Positions 18,325 through 28,023 are shown, counted from the stretch's first letter. The stretch: DNA of 64,000 bases from Epilithonimonas sp. JDS (GCF_021261315.1 NZ_JAJSAX010000001.1:1178001-1242000); one strand, 5' to 3'. Numbers and translations: made by a program. Notes: generated by a model not told the origin, from the letters alone.

Positions 18325-19421
18325 TAAAATTTCTTGATCTGCAAAAAATAAATCTACTTCACCAGGCGGAGATCGAACAAAAACTGTTAGATGTATTCCG
18401 CTCCGGCTGGTACCTTTTGGGAAATGAAGTTAAACTTTTTGAAAAGAACTTATCTGCTTACACCGGGATAAAACACGCAATTGGTGTTGCCAACGGATTA
18501 GATGCTCTTAGACTGATTTTCCGAGCGTACATAGAGATTGGTTTTATGAAAAAAGGTGACGAAGTGATTGTGCCTGCCAATACCTACATAGCTTCTATCC
18601 TGGCACTGTCGGATAATGGACTGGTTCCTGTTCTTGTAGAGCCGGACATCAACACTTACAATATTGACATTTCTAAAATTGAAGAAAAAATAACGCCCAA
18701 AACCAAAGCTATATTTATCGTCCATCTTCAGGGTCGAGTGGTTTTCTCAGCAAAGCTACAGGCTCTTGCAGCGGCACACAATCTCAAAATAGTGGAGGAC
18801 AATGCCCAGGCAATCGGTGCAGAGTGGAATGGTCTAAAGACTGGTAATTTGGGTGATGCTGCAGGATTCAGTTTCTATCCCGGAAAAAATCTGGGTGCAT
18901 TAGGAGACGCTGGTGCGGTAACCACAAACGACGACGAATTGGAGCAAGCCATCAGATCTCTTGCCAATTATGGTTCTAGTGAAAAATACGTCAATATCTA
19001 CAAAGGCCTGAACTCCAGGCTTGATGAGATACAAGCTGCCGTTTTGGACATAAAACTTAAATATATTGATGGCGAAAACGCATATCGCAGAGATATCGCA
19101 AAAAAGTTTATTTCAGAAATAAACAATCCAAAAATCATTCTCCCGGAAAACCCCGAAGATGAAAAAGAACACGTGTGGCATGTTTTCGTGATCAGATCCC
19201 AGAATAGGGCAGCGCTGCAGAAATACCTTACTGATAACGGAATCCAGAATCTGATACATTACCCTATCCCCCCACATAAACAAAAAGCCTACAAAGAGTG
19301 GAATGAGCTGTCCTTTCCCATTACAGAGAGAATCCATGACGAAGTTTTAAGCCTCCCAATTTCTCCAGTGTTGGAAAAAGAAGATGTTGATTTGATAATT
19401 GATGTACTTAATAATTATTAA
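18321..19421 (+). CDS. FdtB/QdtB-like dTDP-3-keto-sugar aminotransferase (DegT/DnrJ/EryC1)
   Basis: This 366-aa PLP enzyme adds an amino group at C3 of the ketoisomerase product. The N-terminus [11 protein letters not shown] is typical of FdtB/TylB-type sugar aminotransferases. The cofactor-contacting Asp lies in [10 protein letters not shown] (Asp160), and the Schiff-base lysine is Lys189 in [14 protein letters not shown]. An HVWHVFVIR segment near residue 290 is also family-typical. It overlaps the upstream gene by 4 bases. Together with RfbA, RfbB, ketoisomerase and N-acyltransferase it completes a dTDP-Fuc3NAc or dTDP-Qui3NAc pathway. Confidence 0.93.
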   Translation: MIKFLDLQKINLLHQAEIEQKLLDVFRSGWYLLGNEVKLFEKNLSAYTGIKHAIGVANGLDALRLIFRAYIEIGFMKKGDEVIVPANTYIASILALSDNGLVPVLVEPDINTYNIDISKIEEKITPKTKAIFIVHLQGRVVFSAKLQALAAAHNLKIVEDNAQAIGAEWNGLKTGNLGDAAGFSFYPGKNLGALGDAGAVTTNDDELEQAIRSLANYGSSEKYVNIYKGLNSRLDEIQAAVLDIKLKYIDGENAYRRDIAKKFISEINNPKIILPENPEDEKEHVWHVFVIRSQNRAALQKYLTDNGIQNLIHYPIPPHKQKAYKEWNELSFPITERIHDEVLSLPISPVLEKEDVDLIIDVLNNY

Positions 19422-19427
19422 AATATA

Positions 19428-20345
19428 ATGGAAAACCTGCCTTTGGTGAGCGTACTTTGTTTATGCTATAATCAAGAAAAATTCATCACGGAATCCCTCG
19501 AAAGCATTAAGTCCCAAAGCTACAAATCTTTCGAAATATTAATCTGCGATGACTCTTCCAAGGATGGATCTGTGGCAATTATAGAATCCTGGATTCAGAA
19601 AAATCCGGATTTGAAAATAATTTTTATTAAACATCAGCAAAACAAAGGCATCACAAAAACACTGAATGAGCTACTACAGCTGTCCAGCGGAAAGTATATT
19701 CAATTATTAGCCCTGGACGATATTTTGATGCCCGACAAATTCGAAAATCACGTCAAGATCCTCGAAAATTCATTGGATAATGAGGTTATGGTATTTTCTG
19801 ATGCGCATTTAATCGATGACGATTCGATGCTTTATCAAAACAAATTCATAGCACGGCACATGAATTACTTGAGTCTGAAATCCGAAAACTATTTCGAAAA
19901 ATTACTGACGGTCAATTTTATACCTGCAATGTCTGCTTTGATAAAAAAACAGGCCATTGAGAATCTAGGAGGTTGGGATGAAGACCTTTCTTATGAAGAC
20001 CACGATATGTGGCTGCGACTTAGTAAAGAAAATAATTTTATTTTCAGCAATCAAATTTCCTGCAGCTACAGATTACACGCCAACAATTCTCACAAAAAAA
20101 GAAGCGTCATCAATGAATCTGCAATTTTTAAAACTTTTATTAAACATAAAGAAAACGGAAATGTCCGGGATCTAATATTTAAAAATTTAGAAAGTATCTA
20201 TCTGCAGAATGCCCTTTCTGATGAACATCAATTATTTTTCAGCCATTATCCTGTAAAATCATTTCCGGAATGGCTCATCAAAAATAATTTTAATACGACT
20301 TTGTACCGAATTACAAAAAAAATAAAAAAAATAATTAATTTATAA
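19428..20345 (+). CDS. Glycosyltransferase family 2
   Basis: This 305-aa GT-A enzyme has LVSVLCLCYNQEKFITESLES at the N-terminus, EILICDDSSKDGS, and a YIQLLALDDILMPDKF segment carrying the L-D-D metal site. GGWDEDLSYEDHDMWLRLS near residue 185 matches the acceptor-side ED motif common in this subgroup. It follows the aminotransferase with a 6-base gap, so it may use the dTDP-3-aminosugar as donor; that is guilt by association only. Confidence 0.9.
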   Translation: MENLPLVSVLCLCYNQEKFITESLESIKSQSYKSFEILICDDSSKDGSVAIIESWIQKNPDLKIIFIKHQQNKGITKTLNELLQLSSGKYIQLLALDDILMPDKFENHVKILENSLDNEVMVFSDAHLIDDDSMLYQNKFIARHMNYLSLKSENYFEKLLTVNFIPAMSALIKKQAIENLGGWDEDLSYEDHDMWLRLSKENNFIFSNQISCSYRLHANNSHKKRSVINESAIFKTFIKHKENGNVRDLIFKNLESIYLQNALSDEHQLFFSHYPVKSFPEWLIKNNFNTTLYRITKKIKKIINL

Positions 20346-20354
20346 AAACACAAA

Positions 20355-21035
20355 ATGATCGTAGGTAGAGGACTTTTAGCATCCCTTTTCAATGACAATG
20401 ACAGAGAAGACACAGTTTTTTTTGCATCCGGCGTTTCTAATTCTCTTGAAAACAGACCTGAAGAATTCCTGAGAGAGGAAACTCTGATCAGAAAAACGAT
20501 CGAGGAAAATCCCGAGAAAATATTTGTCTATTTTTCAACTTGCAGCGTTTACGATTCTTCCAAAACAGGAAGTGACTACGTACTTCACAAACTTAAAATG
20601 GAGCAGATTATCAAAAACTCTTGTGAAAAACACTTGATTTTGAGAGTTAGCAATGCGGTTGGTGAAGGTGGAAATCCTAATCTTCTGATGAACTACCTCA
20701 TCCGTTCCATCAAAAACAATGAAACCATTAATGTCCATACAAAAGCAACACGAAACCTGATAGATGCCGATGATATCAAAAATATCACGTTTATGCTTTT
20801 AGACAATCAAACGCTGAACAAAATCGTAAATGTTGCCTACATTCAGAACTATGCTATCATTGAGATTCTGGAAATTATTGAGCGTTTTTACAATACAAAA
20901 CTTAATCTTAATCTAATAAAAAGTGGTTCCGGATACGATATTAATGTCCCGGATGTAGAAGATTATTTCCGAAATAATGGTCTTACAAACAAAGAATCAT
21001 ATCTTTGCAAAATCTTAGAGAAATATTACTCTTAA
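20355..21035 (+). CDS. Short SDR-family sugar-nucleotide enzyme, function unknown
   Basis: This 226-aa protein starts at the first strand of a Rossmann fold (MIVGRGLLASLF, G-x-G-x-x-A). STCSVYD and Tyr-Val-Leu-His-Lys supply the catalytic Ser and YxxxK of extended SDRs. It is about 80 residues shorter than usual NDP-sugar epimerases and lacks a normal TGxxGxxG loop. Nothing suggests a frameshift, because both ends are well formed. It precedes a UDP-HexNAc epimerase by 5 bases. It could be a reductase or epimerase for a modified sugar; the reaction cannot be named. Confidence 0.72.
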   Translation: MIVGRGLLASLFNDNDREDTVFFASGVSNSLENRPEEFLREETLIRKTIEENPEKIFVYFSTCSVYDSSKTGSDYVLHKLKMEQIIKNSCEKHLILRVSNAVGEGGNPNLLMNYLIRSIKNNETINVHTKATRNLIDADDIKNITFMLLDNQTLNKIVNVAYIQNYAIIEILEIIERFYNTKLNLNLIKSGSGYDINVPDVEDYFRNNGLTNKESYLCKILEKYYS

Positions 21036-21040
21036 AATAT

Positions 21041-22036
21041 ATGAGCAACATCAAAGAAAAACTGAATCATAAAAACATATTAGTGACTGGTGGTGCTGGT
21101 TTTATCGGCTCCAACCTTTGCGAAGAACTGCTGAATCTCGGCGCTAATGTCACTTGTCTGGATAACTTTTCTACTGGCTTGAGAGAGAATCTTGAAGCCA
21201 TCAAAGACAATCCTAATTTCAAATTGATAGAAGGTGACATCCGCAACCTGGAAGACTGCCAAAAAGCTTGTGAAAATCAGGATTTTGTGCTTCACGAGGC
21301 GGCGCTTGGCTCTGTTCCGAGATCTATCAATGATCCAATTACAAGCAATGATGTAAATGTTGGCGGATTTCTGAATATGCTAGTAGCAGCCAGAGATTGC
21401 GGTGTAAAAAGATTTGTTTACGCAGCAAGTTCTTCCACTTATGGCGATTCCGAAAGTCTCCCAAAAGTTGAAGATGTCATTGGAAAGCCACTTTCGCCGT
21501 ACGCTATTACAAAATATGTAAACGAGTTGTACGCCGATGTTTTCAAAAGAACTTATGATTTTGACACGATTGGATTGCGGTATTTCAATGTTTTTGGAAG
21601 AAAGCAAAATCCAAATGGTGCTTACGCAGCCGTGATTCCAAAATTCGTGATGCAGCTGATGAACCATGAATCTCCCGTTATCAACGGTGGCGGAGAATAT
21701 TCCAGAGACTTTACCTACATCGACAATGTCATTTTGATGAATCTTCTGGCATTAACTTCAGATAATACGGATTCTCTGAATCAGGTTTACAACACCGCTT
21801 TCGGAGAAAGAACAACTCTTAACGATCTCGTAAAGTATCTGAAACAGTATTTATCAGATTTTGATCCTAAAATTGCAGACGTAGAAATCATCTACGGCGA
21901 TTACAGAAAAGGTGATGTTCCACACTCTCTTGCAAGCATAGACAAAGCAAAAAATCTTTTAGACTATCAGCCAAAACATTCGATGCAGGAAGGATTGAAA
22001 GAAGCTGTCAATTGGTATTGGGAAAATTTAAAATAA
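21041..22036 (+). CDS. UDP-N-acetylglucosamine 4-epimerase (WbpP/TviC type)
   Basis: This 331-aa protein starts at 21041 ([18 protein letters not shown]). NAD-binding TGGAGFIGS is at residues 16-24, the catalytic serines in AASSSTYGD, and YxxxK is Tyr154/Lys158. The long N-terminal extension and [15 protein letters not shown] are characteristic of WbpP and TviC, which interconvert UDP-GlcNAc/UDP-GalNAc or their uronates. A TviB/WbpO-like dehydrogenase follows at 6 bases, so the pair probably supplies UDP-GalNAcA. An upstream start at 21005 lies inside the previous gene and is not needed. Confidence 0.9.
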   Translation: MSNIKEKLNHKNILVTGGAGFIGSNLCEELLNLGANVTCLDNFSTGLRENLEAIKDNPNFKLIEGDIRNLEDCQKACENQDFVLHEAALGSVPRSINDPITSNDVNVGGFLNMLVAARDCGVKRFVYAASSSTYGDSESLPKVEDVIGKPLSPYAITKYVNELYADVFKRTYDFDTIGLRYFNVFGRKQNPNGAYAAVIPKFVMQLMNHESPVINGGGEYSRDFTYIDNVILMNLLALTSDNTDSLNQVYNTAFGERTTLNDLVKYLKQYLSDFDPKIADVEIIYGDYRKGDVPHSLASIDKAKNLLDYQPKHSMQEGLKEAVNWYWENLK

Positions 22037-22041
22037 AAAAA

Positions 22042-23328
22042 ATGAATCATAAAATAACAATAATCGGATTGGGTTATGTTGGTTTGCCGCTAGCCAGATT
22101 ATTCTCCACCAAATTTCCTGTTGTAGGATTTGATATTAATGAAAAAAGAATCGGTGAACTAAACGCCGGAAAAGACGACACTTTAGAAGTTTCCGACGAA
22201 CTTTTAAAATCTGCTTTAGTTTCTGAAAATCCAAAATCTGGAGAAACAGGCCTTTTCTGTTCCAACAAACTTGAGGATATTGCTGATTCTAATATTTATG
22301 TGGTTACAGTTCCAACACCGGTTGACAAAAACAACCGTCCGGATCTGACACCGCTTTACAAAGCCAGCGAAACTGTAGCAAAAGTCCTTAAAAAAGGAGA
22401 CATTGTGATCTACGAATCAACAGTTTATCCAGGCGTAACAGAGGAAGAATGTGTTCCGGTTTTGGAGAAAAATACAGGAATGAAATTCAATGTTGATTTC
22501 TTCGCAGGCTATTCTCCAGAAAGAATTAATCCTGGAGACAAACTTCACACGGTTGAAAAAATCCTGAAGGTTACCGCCGGTTCCAATCCTGAAATCGGAA
22601 AAATCGTAGATGATCTTTACAATTCCGTAATCGAAGCGGGAACTTATCTTGCGCCAACCATCAAAGTTGCTGAAGCTGCAAAGGTAATTGAGAATTCTCA
22701 AAGAGACATCAATATCGCCTTCGTCAATGAGCTGGCAAAGATTTTCAATTTGATGAATATCGATACGCACGAAGTTTTGAAAGCTGCCGGTACAAAATGG
22801 AATTTCCTCCCATTCAAACCAGGTTTGGTTGGCGGACATTGCATTGGCGTAGATCCTTATTACCTGGCTCAGAAAGCTCAGGAATTTGGCTACCATCCGG
22901 AAATTATTTTGGCAGGACGAAGAATGAATGATTCAATGGGTCAATACGTTGCAAGCGAAACAGTGAAACAAATGCTGAAAAAAGATCTTAAAGTAAACGG
23001 ATCCGAAGTGTTGGTTTTAGGCTTTACTTTCAAAGAAAACTGTCCCGATGTAAGAAATACCAAAGTTGTAGATGTGGTAAAAAATCTTGAAGATTATGGC
23101 ATCAACGTCAGCATTTTCGATCCTTGGGCCAATCCCGACGAAGTGAAACACGAATACGGCCTTGAAACGTCTACAAAAATGCCTTTCAAAAAATATGAAG
23201 CGGTTGTTTTAGCCGTTTCTCACAAGGAATTTGAAAACCTTAATATCAAAAATCTTCTTTCTGAAAACGGAATTATTTATGACGTAAAAGGGATTCTTGA
23301 GCAAGACGATTGCGTAACAAGATTGTAA
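22042..23328 (+). CDS. UDP-N-acetyl-hexosamine 6-dehydrogenase (WbpO/TviB type)
   Basis: This 428-aa NAD-dependent enzyme oxidises C6 of a UDP-HexNAc to the uronic acid. The Rossmann motif GLGYVG is at residues 9-14, the thioester-forming cysteine is Cys267 in [11 protein letters not shown], and a conserved lysine is at Lys213. The segment [16 protein letters not shown] is characteristic of the TviB/WbpA/WbpO subgroup rather than UDP-glucose dehydrogenase. The start at 22042 ([12 protein letters not shown]) is preferred over 22012, which is inside the epimerase gene. The gene abuts a convergent minus-strand gene with no terminator between. Confidence 0.92.
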   Translation: MNHKITIIGLGYVGLPLARLFSTKFPVVGFDINEKRIGELNAGKDDTLEVSDELLKSALVSENPKSGETGLFCSNKLEDIADSNIYVVTVPTPVDKNNRPDLTPLYKASETVAKVLKKGDIVIYESTVYPGVTEEECVPVLEKNTGMKFNVDFFAGYSPERINPGDKLHTVEKILKVTAGSNPEIGKIVDDLYNSVIEAGTYLAPTIKVAEAAKVIENSQRDINIAFVNELAKIFNLMNIDTHEVLKAAGTKWNFLPFKPGLVGGHCIGVDPYYLAQKAQEFGYHPEIILAGRRMNDSMGQYVASETVKQMLKKDLKVNGSEVLVLGFTFKENCPDVRNTKVVDVVKNLEDYGINVSIFDPWANPDEVKHEYGLETSTKMPFKKYEAVVLAVSHKEFENLNIKNLLSENGIIYDVKGILEQDDCVTRL

Positions 23329-24324
23329 CTATTTCCCGAATCTCCATCGGAACAATGGATATCCAATAAACAAAGGCAGGCGATAAAATAAGTCCTGCTT
23401 TTTTATTTTGGTAGAATAGGCACTTGAAAAATAATTAAACAAATTCAAGCCATTTAATTGATTATAAGCTTTATAACTCCGCTTCCAAAGTCCTTCATCT
23501 TTCTGCGCTTTCCAGTTCATTTCCAAAGTCGAAGCCTTGAAATCCACCAGATTTTCCAGAATTAATTTTTTATTGTACGGATTTTTTTCTGCTTTGTAAG
23601 CCTCATCCATATATCCGGCAATTGTAATCCAGTTTCCAAAATGCTTCTCACCACGGTTATGAATGATAGATGCGCCGTGGAAATAATAGAGATAAGTATC
23701 TTCCCGTAAAAAAGCAATTTTCTCAAACTTCAGCATACTCTGGAAACTCCAAAGGACATCCTGAGAGAATAGATCTTTCACGAAATAGAGCTTGTTTTCC
23801 ATCAGAAAATCCATTCTTACCAGCTTGTCACAAGCCATCACAGGATATTTACCTTTCACAAAATTCCAGACGATCTCTTTGCTGCCTTGCAGAACATCTT
23901 TTTCAGATTCAATCGGAAAGTAATTTCTAGTCCAACCCTCTTCTTCATTGATGCATAAACTTTGCCCCAAAACCATTTCTGCACCGGTTTCTTCCGCAAG
24001 TTTTACCAGATTTTGAATAGCATAATCGGTGATCTCATCGTCGCTGTCCAGGAAATAAATATACTTACCTTTCGCCAGATCCATTCCCGCATTTCGTGCC
24101 ATAGAAAGCCCTTGGTTGAAAGGCTGATTGATAATTTTAAAATCAAAATCCGGATTTTTAGAGATGAATTCCTCAGCAATTTCCATAGAAGCATCCGGTG
24201 TCACATCATTCACCAAAATACATTCTATATCTTTATACAATTGATTAACAACAGATTGCAAACACCGTACAATGAATTTTTCGACTTTATAAACGGGGAT
24301 TACGATGGTAACAAGAGGATTCAT
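23329..24324 (-). CDS. Glycosyltransferase family 2
   Basis: This GT2 is 331 aa from the ATG at 24324 (MNPLVTIVIPVYKVEKFI). The nucleotide and metal sites read ECILVNDVTPDAS and YIYFLDSDDEITDYAIQNL. It is a lone minus-strand gene between two plus-strand blocks. A CAAAnnTA box (TAnnTTTG on the minus strand) about 30 bases upstream of the start suggests it has its own promoter. The C-terminal part is rich in aromatic residues, as in other O-antigen GT2 enzymes. Specificity is unknown. Confidence 0.9.
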   Translation of the reverse strand: MNPLVTIVIPVYKVEKFIVRCLQSVVNQLYKDIECILVNDVTPDASMEIAEEFISKNPDFDFKIINQPFNQGLSMARNAGMDLAKGKYIYFLDSDDEITDYAIQNLVKLAEETGAEMVLGQSLCINEEEGWTRNYFPIESEKDVLQGSKEIVWNFVKGKYPVMACDKLVRMDFLMENKLYFVKDLFSQDVLWSFQSMLKFEKIAFLREDTYLYYFHGASIIHNRGEKHFGNWITIAGYMDEAYKAEKNPYNKKLILENLVDFKASTLEMNWKAQKDEGLWKRSYKAYNQLNGLNLFNYFSSAYSTKIKKQDLFYRLPLFIGYPLFRWRFGK

Positions 24325-24354
24325 CTGCTGTATTTTAATTTTATTAAATTTAGG

Positions 24355-24362
24355 CAAAAATA
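24355..24362 (-). promoter_or_regulatory. Promoter -7 box (TATTTTTG) for the minus-strand GT2
   Basis: On the minus strand this reads TATTTTTG, a perfect match to the Bacteroidota TAnnTTTG -7 element, about 30 bases before the start at 24324. No clear -33 TTG was confirmed. It forms a divergent pair with the plus-strand box at 24386. Confidence 0.5.
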
Positions 24363-24385
24363 GAAATAAAATCGGGCATTAACTG

Positions 24386-24393
24386 TATATTTG
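24386..24393 (+). promoter_or_regulatory. Promoter -7 box (TATATTTG) for the 24.5-27.2 kb operon
   Basis: TATATTTG matches TAnnTTTG. It lies 113 bases before the next start codon (24507), giving a long leader with no convincing reading frame. It would drive three coupled genes ending at the terminator at 27216-27245. Confidence 0.5.
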
Positions 24394-24506
24394 CCCCAAT
24401 AAAACACAATGACATTAATCTCAAATTTATTTTTAAAACTCTGAATCATAATTATTTGGAGTCGCACTTGGAAAAGATAAGTTTGAAATTTTAATCATGA
24501 AAAAAA

Positions 24507-25397
24507 ATGGATCAGAAACTCGCAATCGTTATACCTTTCTTCAAGATTGATTTCTTTGAAGATACGCTGAAAAGTCTTGCCAATCAAACCAATCCAAACT
24601 TCAATGTTTATATTGGGAACGATGCAAGCGCTGCTGATCCTCACGATCTTATCCAAAAGTACAATATCAACCACAATATTTTTTATACAAAATTTGCCGA
24701 AAATCTTGGCGGCAAAGGTCAGCTTGTGGAGCAATGGGAACGCTGCATCGCACTTTCAAAAAATGAAGAATGGCTGATGATCCTTGCAGATGATGATTAC
24801 ATCGCAGATAATTTTGTGGAAGAATTCTATAAAGTTTCGGAAGTTGCAGCCAAACAAAATTCGGAATTGATGCGTTTCAAAATGCGACGAGTGGCGGAAG
24901 ACGGTGCTTTCCTGATAGATCTGGAGCAGCCGGAGCGTTACAAAGCCGAAGATTATATTTGGGATGATCTGGAGCAGAAAATGTTTATTTCAATTTCAGA
25001 AAATGTCTTTTCAAGAAAAATGTATGATCTGAAAGGTTTCCGAAGATATCCGCTGGCCTGGAAAACCGACTTGATGATTTACCTGGATTTCGCTAATAAT
25101 CAGCCTATTTTAGGCGTTAATTCTACGTTTGTTGCCATCCGGAGAAGCAATCAGCAAATTACCAGACGGACGGATCTTACGGATCATAAGCAGATCGCTT
25201 TGGGTCAATATTATTATGATGTTTTGAATGAATTTACGTCTTTATTCAAAGATTATCAGAATCTGAAGTTTTTAAAACTTTATACATTTTATGCAAAAGA
25301 AAACCATCTTTCTGCATCCTTGAGCTCTTTATATTACAAATACGGCGGCGTAAAAGAATTATTGAAATACCGCATCAAATCTATATTTAATATTTAA
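24507..25397 (+). CDS. Glycosyltransferase family 2
   Basis: This 296-aa protein begins MDQKLAIVIPFFKIDFFEDTL, then NVYIGNDASAADP and EWLMILADDDYIADNFVEEF, where A-D-D-D is the metal site. The IPFFK start and the G-N-D-A-S replacement of the usual D-D-G-S place it in a Bacteroidota/Proteobacteria O-antigen subgroup. It overlaps the following gene by one base. It is the first gene after a divergent promoter pair and a possible start of a separately transcribed unit. Confidence 0.88.
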   Translation: MDQKLAIVIPFFKIDFFEDTLKSLANQTNPNFNVYIGNDASAADPHDLIQKYNINHNIFYTKFAENLGGKGQLVEQWERCIALSKNEEWLMILADDDYIADNFVEEFYKVSEVAAKQNSELMRFKMRRVAEDGAFLIDLEQPERYKAEDYIWDDLEQKMFISISENVFSRKMYDLKGFRRYPLAWKTDLMIYLDFANNQPILGVNSTFVAIRRSNQQITRRTDLTDHKQIALGQYYYDVLNEFTSLFKDYQNLKFLKLYTFYAKENHLSASLSSLYYKYGGVKELLKYRIKSIFNI

Positions 25398-26200
25398 TGT
25401 TATTTTCCGTTCTCATCGCCCATTATAATCATTTTGATTTTTTCATAGATTGTTACAACAGTCTTATGAAACAGACTTATACGAATTTTGAAGTAGTCAT
25501 TCTAGACGATTTTTCTACAGACGGCTCATTCGAAAAAGTGTCGGATTATGTAAAAAATGACCTGAGATTCAGGGTTTTCAGAAACGAAAAAAATGAGGGT
25601 GTCGGATTTACCAAAGGAAAACTGATTGAGCTTGCAAATGGAGAAATCTGCGGATTTCTGGATCCGGATGATGTTTTGACGCCGGACGCCATCAAAGTTT
25701 CTGTTGACAATTATTTCGGGAAAACGGTTGCAACATATTCCCAGTTTTGGGTTTGTGATCAGTCTTTACAGGTCATCAAAAAGTTTTCAGATTCGCATCA
25801 GATCAAAAATAATGATCCTCTTTTTCTGAATATTTTTTTCACAGTCAACCATTTTTTTACTTTTCGCAAAGACATTTATTTGAAAACCAGCAAAATAAGT
25901 CCGCATTACAGAATTGCAGAAGATCAGGAATTATATCTGAAACTCTATGAATTGGGCGACTTCAAATTTATAAAACAGCCGCTTCTGTATTACCGCCTTC
26001 ACAACACTGGACTTTCGCGGGACAAAAACAAAACAAAACAGCGGTATGAAGCCTGGAATAACGTTTTGAAAGAAACTTTACAAAGACGGAATATCACAAA
26101 AATATATGGAGAAAACGTGTCTGAGATTGAGAATCTACCGACATTCATCCATCAAAAACAAAATACCATTATGAGAAAAATCAAAAGAAAATTTCTATGA
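25397..26200 (+). CDS. Glycosyltransferase family 2
   Basis: This 267-aa GT-A enzyme has LFSVLIAHYNHFDFFIDCYNS, EVVILDDFSTDGS and GEICGFLDPDDVLTPDAIKVS, giving the D-P-D-D site. AEDQELYLKLYELGDF near residue 175 provides the acidic acceptor-side motif. It overlaps its neighbours by 1 and 4 bases. Donor and linkage cannot be assigned. Confidence 0.9.
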   Translation: MLFSVLIAHYNHFDFFIDCYNSLMKQTYTNFEVVILDDFSTDGSFEKVSDYVKNDLRFRVFRNEKNEGVGFTKGKLIELANGEICGFLDPDDVLTPDAIKVSVDNYFGKTVATYSQFWVCDQSLQVIKKFSDSHQIKNNDPLFLNIFFTVNHFFTFRKDIYLKTSKISPHYRIAEDQELYLKLYELGDFKFIKQPLLYYRLHNTGLSRDKNKTKQRYEAWNNVLKETLQRRNITKIYGENVSEIENLPTFIHQKQNTIMRKIKRKFL

Positions 26201-27216
26201 CCGACATCTTTATAAAATCCTTTAACAGAGCTTTTTATCTGGACAGATGCATTGCCTCGATGTATCAAAATATCACCGGCAGTTTCAAAATCAAAGTCCT
26301 GGATGATGGCACGCCGAAGAAATATCTTGACAAAATCAGGGAAAAATATCCGGAAGTAGAAATCTCTCTTTCTGACAGCTATGATAAAAAAACAAAAGCG
26401 ATTGCAGAAAATCTGATTTCGGGAAAGGCAATTAACGGCTTTGAAATCCCGACAAAATTCTGGTACGACAACGTAGAAAAAGCATCAAAATATGTCATCG
26501 TGACGGAAGATGACGTTTGGTTTACACAAGCTCTGAATATCGACGAACTTGCATCAGAATCTGAAAAACTGAATATTCATCTGCTGAAACTGGGCTGGCT
26601 TGGAAATGTGCAGGAACGCAATGATCTCAATCTAAAATCAATCAGTGAGAATATAGAATCTGCACAGCCAAAAAACCTGATGCTGATGCAGGAAAAACTG
26701 ATGGAAGCTTTCTTTTACAACCGTTACAAATTTTTCTCAATACTCTACAAATTCGGGAAAGTTGACAATCAAACACAGGTGAAATATTGGGCACTCAACT
26801 CAATATTAATGGGCTTCTTCAGAAAAGATTACTGGCTGGAAATCTGGAAAAAGATGGACGGAAAAGTGGACGAAAAAAGACAACTCATCAATGCTTCTCT
26901 GGTTTACAGAAAACACAGAGACAATCCGAATTTCATATCAAGGCTAAAAACAGAGGCAATGAAAACAACATTTCAGTCTTCCGCAGCCAATTCTTACCAC
27001 GAATATGGTTTTGATTTCGATGTCAATCAGTTCAATCATCTGATGAATGAAGCCTGGCTGAAAGGCGAATTTGACGCCATGCAGAATTATCCGAAAGATT
27101 TTTCTCTGGATTATTTTAAATCATTTCTGGCTGGGAAAACCAATCTTGAAGAATACGAAAAGTGGGTACTTCAATTTCGAAAACAGTATGAAAATACAGG
27201 CTGCGACACAAACTAA
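26197..27216 (+). CDS. Putative GT-A-like glycosyltransferase, family not assigned
   Basis: This 339-aa protein starts MTDIFIKSFNRAFYLDRCI, then FKIKVLDDGTPKKYLD, and KYVIVTEDDVWFTQALNID near residue 105. The D-D-G and E-D-D segments look like the nucleotide and metal sites of a GT-A fold, but spacing and sequence differ from ordinary GT2. The later half is alpha-rich and unfamiliar. It is the last gene of a three-gene coupled set and is followed directly by a strong palindromic terminator. I infer a glycosyl-transfer role; no family name is justified. Confidence 0.58.
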   Translation: MTDIFIKSFNRAFYLDRCIASMYQNITGSFKIKVLDDGTPKKYLDKIREKYPEVEISLSDSYDKKTKAIAENLISGKAINGFEIPTKFWYDNVEKASKYVIVTEDDVWFTQALNIDELASESEKLNIHLLKLGWLGNVQERNDLNLKSISENIESAQPKNLMLMQEKLMEAFFYNRYKFFSILYKFGKVDNQTQVKYWALNSILMGFFRKDYWLEIWKKMDGKVDEKRQLINASLVYRKHRDNPNFISRLKTEAMKTTFQSSAANSYHEYGFDFDVNQFNHLMNEAWLKGEFDAMQNYPKDFSLDYFKSFLAGKTNLEEYEKWVLQFRKQYENTGCDTN

Positions 27217-27245
27217 AAAATCTCCGAATCTATTCGGAGATTTTT
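27216..27245. terminator. Bidirectional rho-independent terminator
   Basis: A 14-base perfect stem (AAAAATCTCCGAAT paired with ATTCGGAGATTTTT) with a 2-base CT centre. It starts at the stop codon of the plus-strand gene and ends just before the stop of the convergent methyltransferase gene, so it can serve both strands. Confidence 0.85.
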
Positions 27246-27246
27246 A

Positions 27247-28023
27247 TTAATCTTTTATAATAAGTCCGGCATATTTGCCATCAAACTCTACGACGTAAGG
27301 TTTGAGATTCTTAGTCTCGCAGAAATCTTTGAAGGCTGCATTGTCGCCAATATCATCGCTCATGAAAATTCCGCCTTTTCTTACCCTGCTCAGTAACAGG
27401 TTGTAAGCCCAGATTCTTCCATCGTAGGATTTATCGCTATCATAATGGACAACATCAAAAGAACTGGCTTTGCTGAATATTTTTGGTAGAGATTCCTTAT
27501 CCGCAAAACGGTAAAGATCCCAATTGCTTTTATATTTTTCAGGAATGACGCATCCCACGAAATCCTCACTTTGATTTTGTAATAAGTAAGGCATATCAGA
27601 ACTGTAAAGTGTTCCGTTTCTGTGCACCAATGATGCCAACGCTGCGAATGAAGACCAGCCGTAAGCAACGCCTGTTTCTACAGTTTTCTGAGCATTGGTG
27701 TATTCGTTAATATAATAAATAACACTTAAAGATCCTGCGCCTCCCAGTTTTACAGGTGCTTTTGCCTGGATCTGTAAAGCTTCTGCAAACTCCTGAGGAA
27801 AGATTTTTTCAAAAGGAATAAAAGTCAGATTCAAAACTTTTTCTATAAATTCTTTTTCAGAAATTGCCAATGATGCACACCATTTTTCCGCTTCTTCTTT
27901 GCCTCGCAGTCCGGAAGAACGGTTGAAGATATTTTTCCAGATTTTTCTTCGGAGTTCCGGATAAAGATCTGGACGCTTGAGGTATGCAAAAAGGGTAGAA
28001 AGAATTTCAGAGATTTTATTCAT
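27247..28023 (-). CDS. Class I SAM-dependent methyltransferase-like protein
   Basis: This protein is 258 aa from the ATG at 28023; a start at 28053 would run into the promoter box. The central part has TVETGVAYGWSSFAALASL near residues 120-138, the glycine-rich SAM-binding loop (E-x-G-x-x-x-G). SSFDVVHYDSDKSYDGR and GGIFMSDDI supply the D-x-D and later acidic strands of a cephalosporin-hydroxylase/TylF-like methyltransferase. It probably O-methylates a sugar of the glycan, and a terminal methyl group is one known kind of Wzt-recognised cap. Substrate and cap role are inference. Confidence 0.75.
   Translation of the reverse strand: MNKISEILSTLFAYLKRPDLYPELRRKIWKNIFNRSSGLRGKEEAEKWCASLAISEKEFIEKVLNLTFIPFEKIFPQEFAEALQIQAKAPVKLGGAGSLSVIYYINEYTNAQKTVETGVAYGWSSFAALASLVHRNGTLYSSDMPYLLQNQSEDFVGCVIPEKYKSNWDLYRFADKESLPKIFSKASSFDVVHYDSDKSYDGRIWAYNLLLSRVRKGGIFMSDDIGDNAAFKDFCETKNLKPYVVEFDGKYAGLIIKD

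Noticed and set aside
24397-24506. Possible small gene in the leader after the 24386 promoter (11-codon ATG frame)
   Set aside because: Too short, no conserved motif and no ribosome-binding signal; treated as untranslated leader, possibly a decayed gene end.
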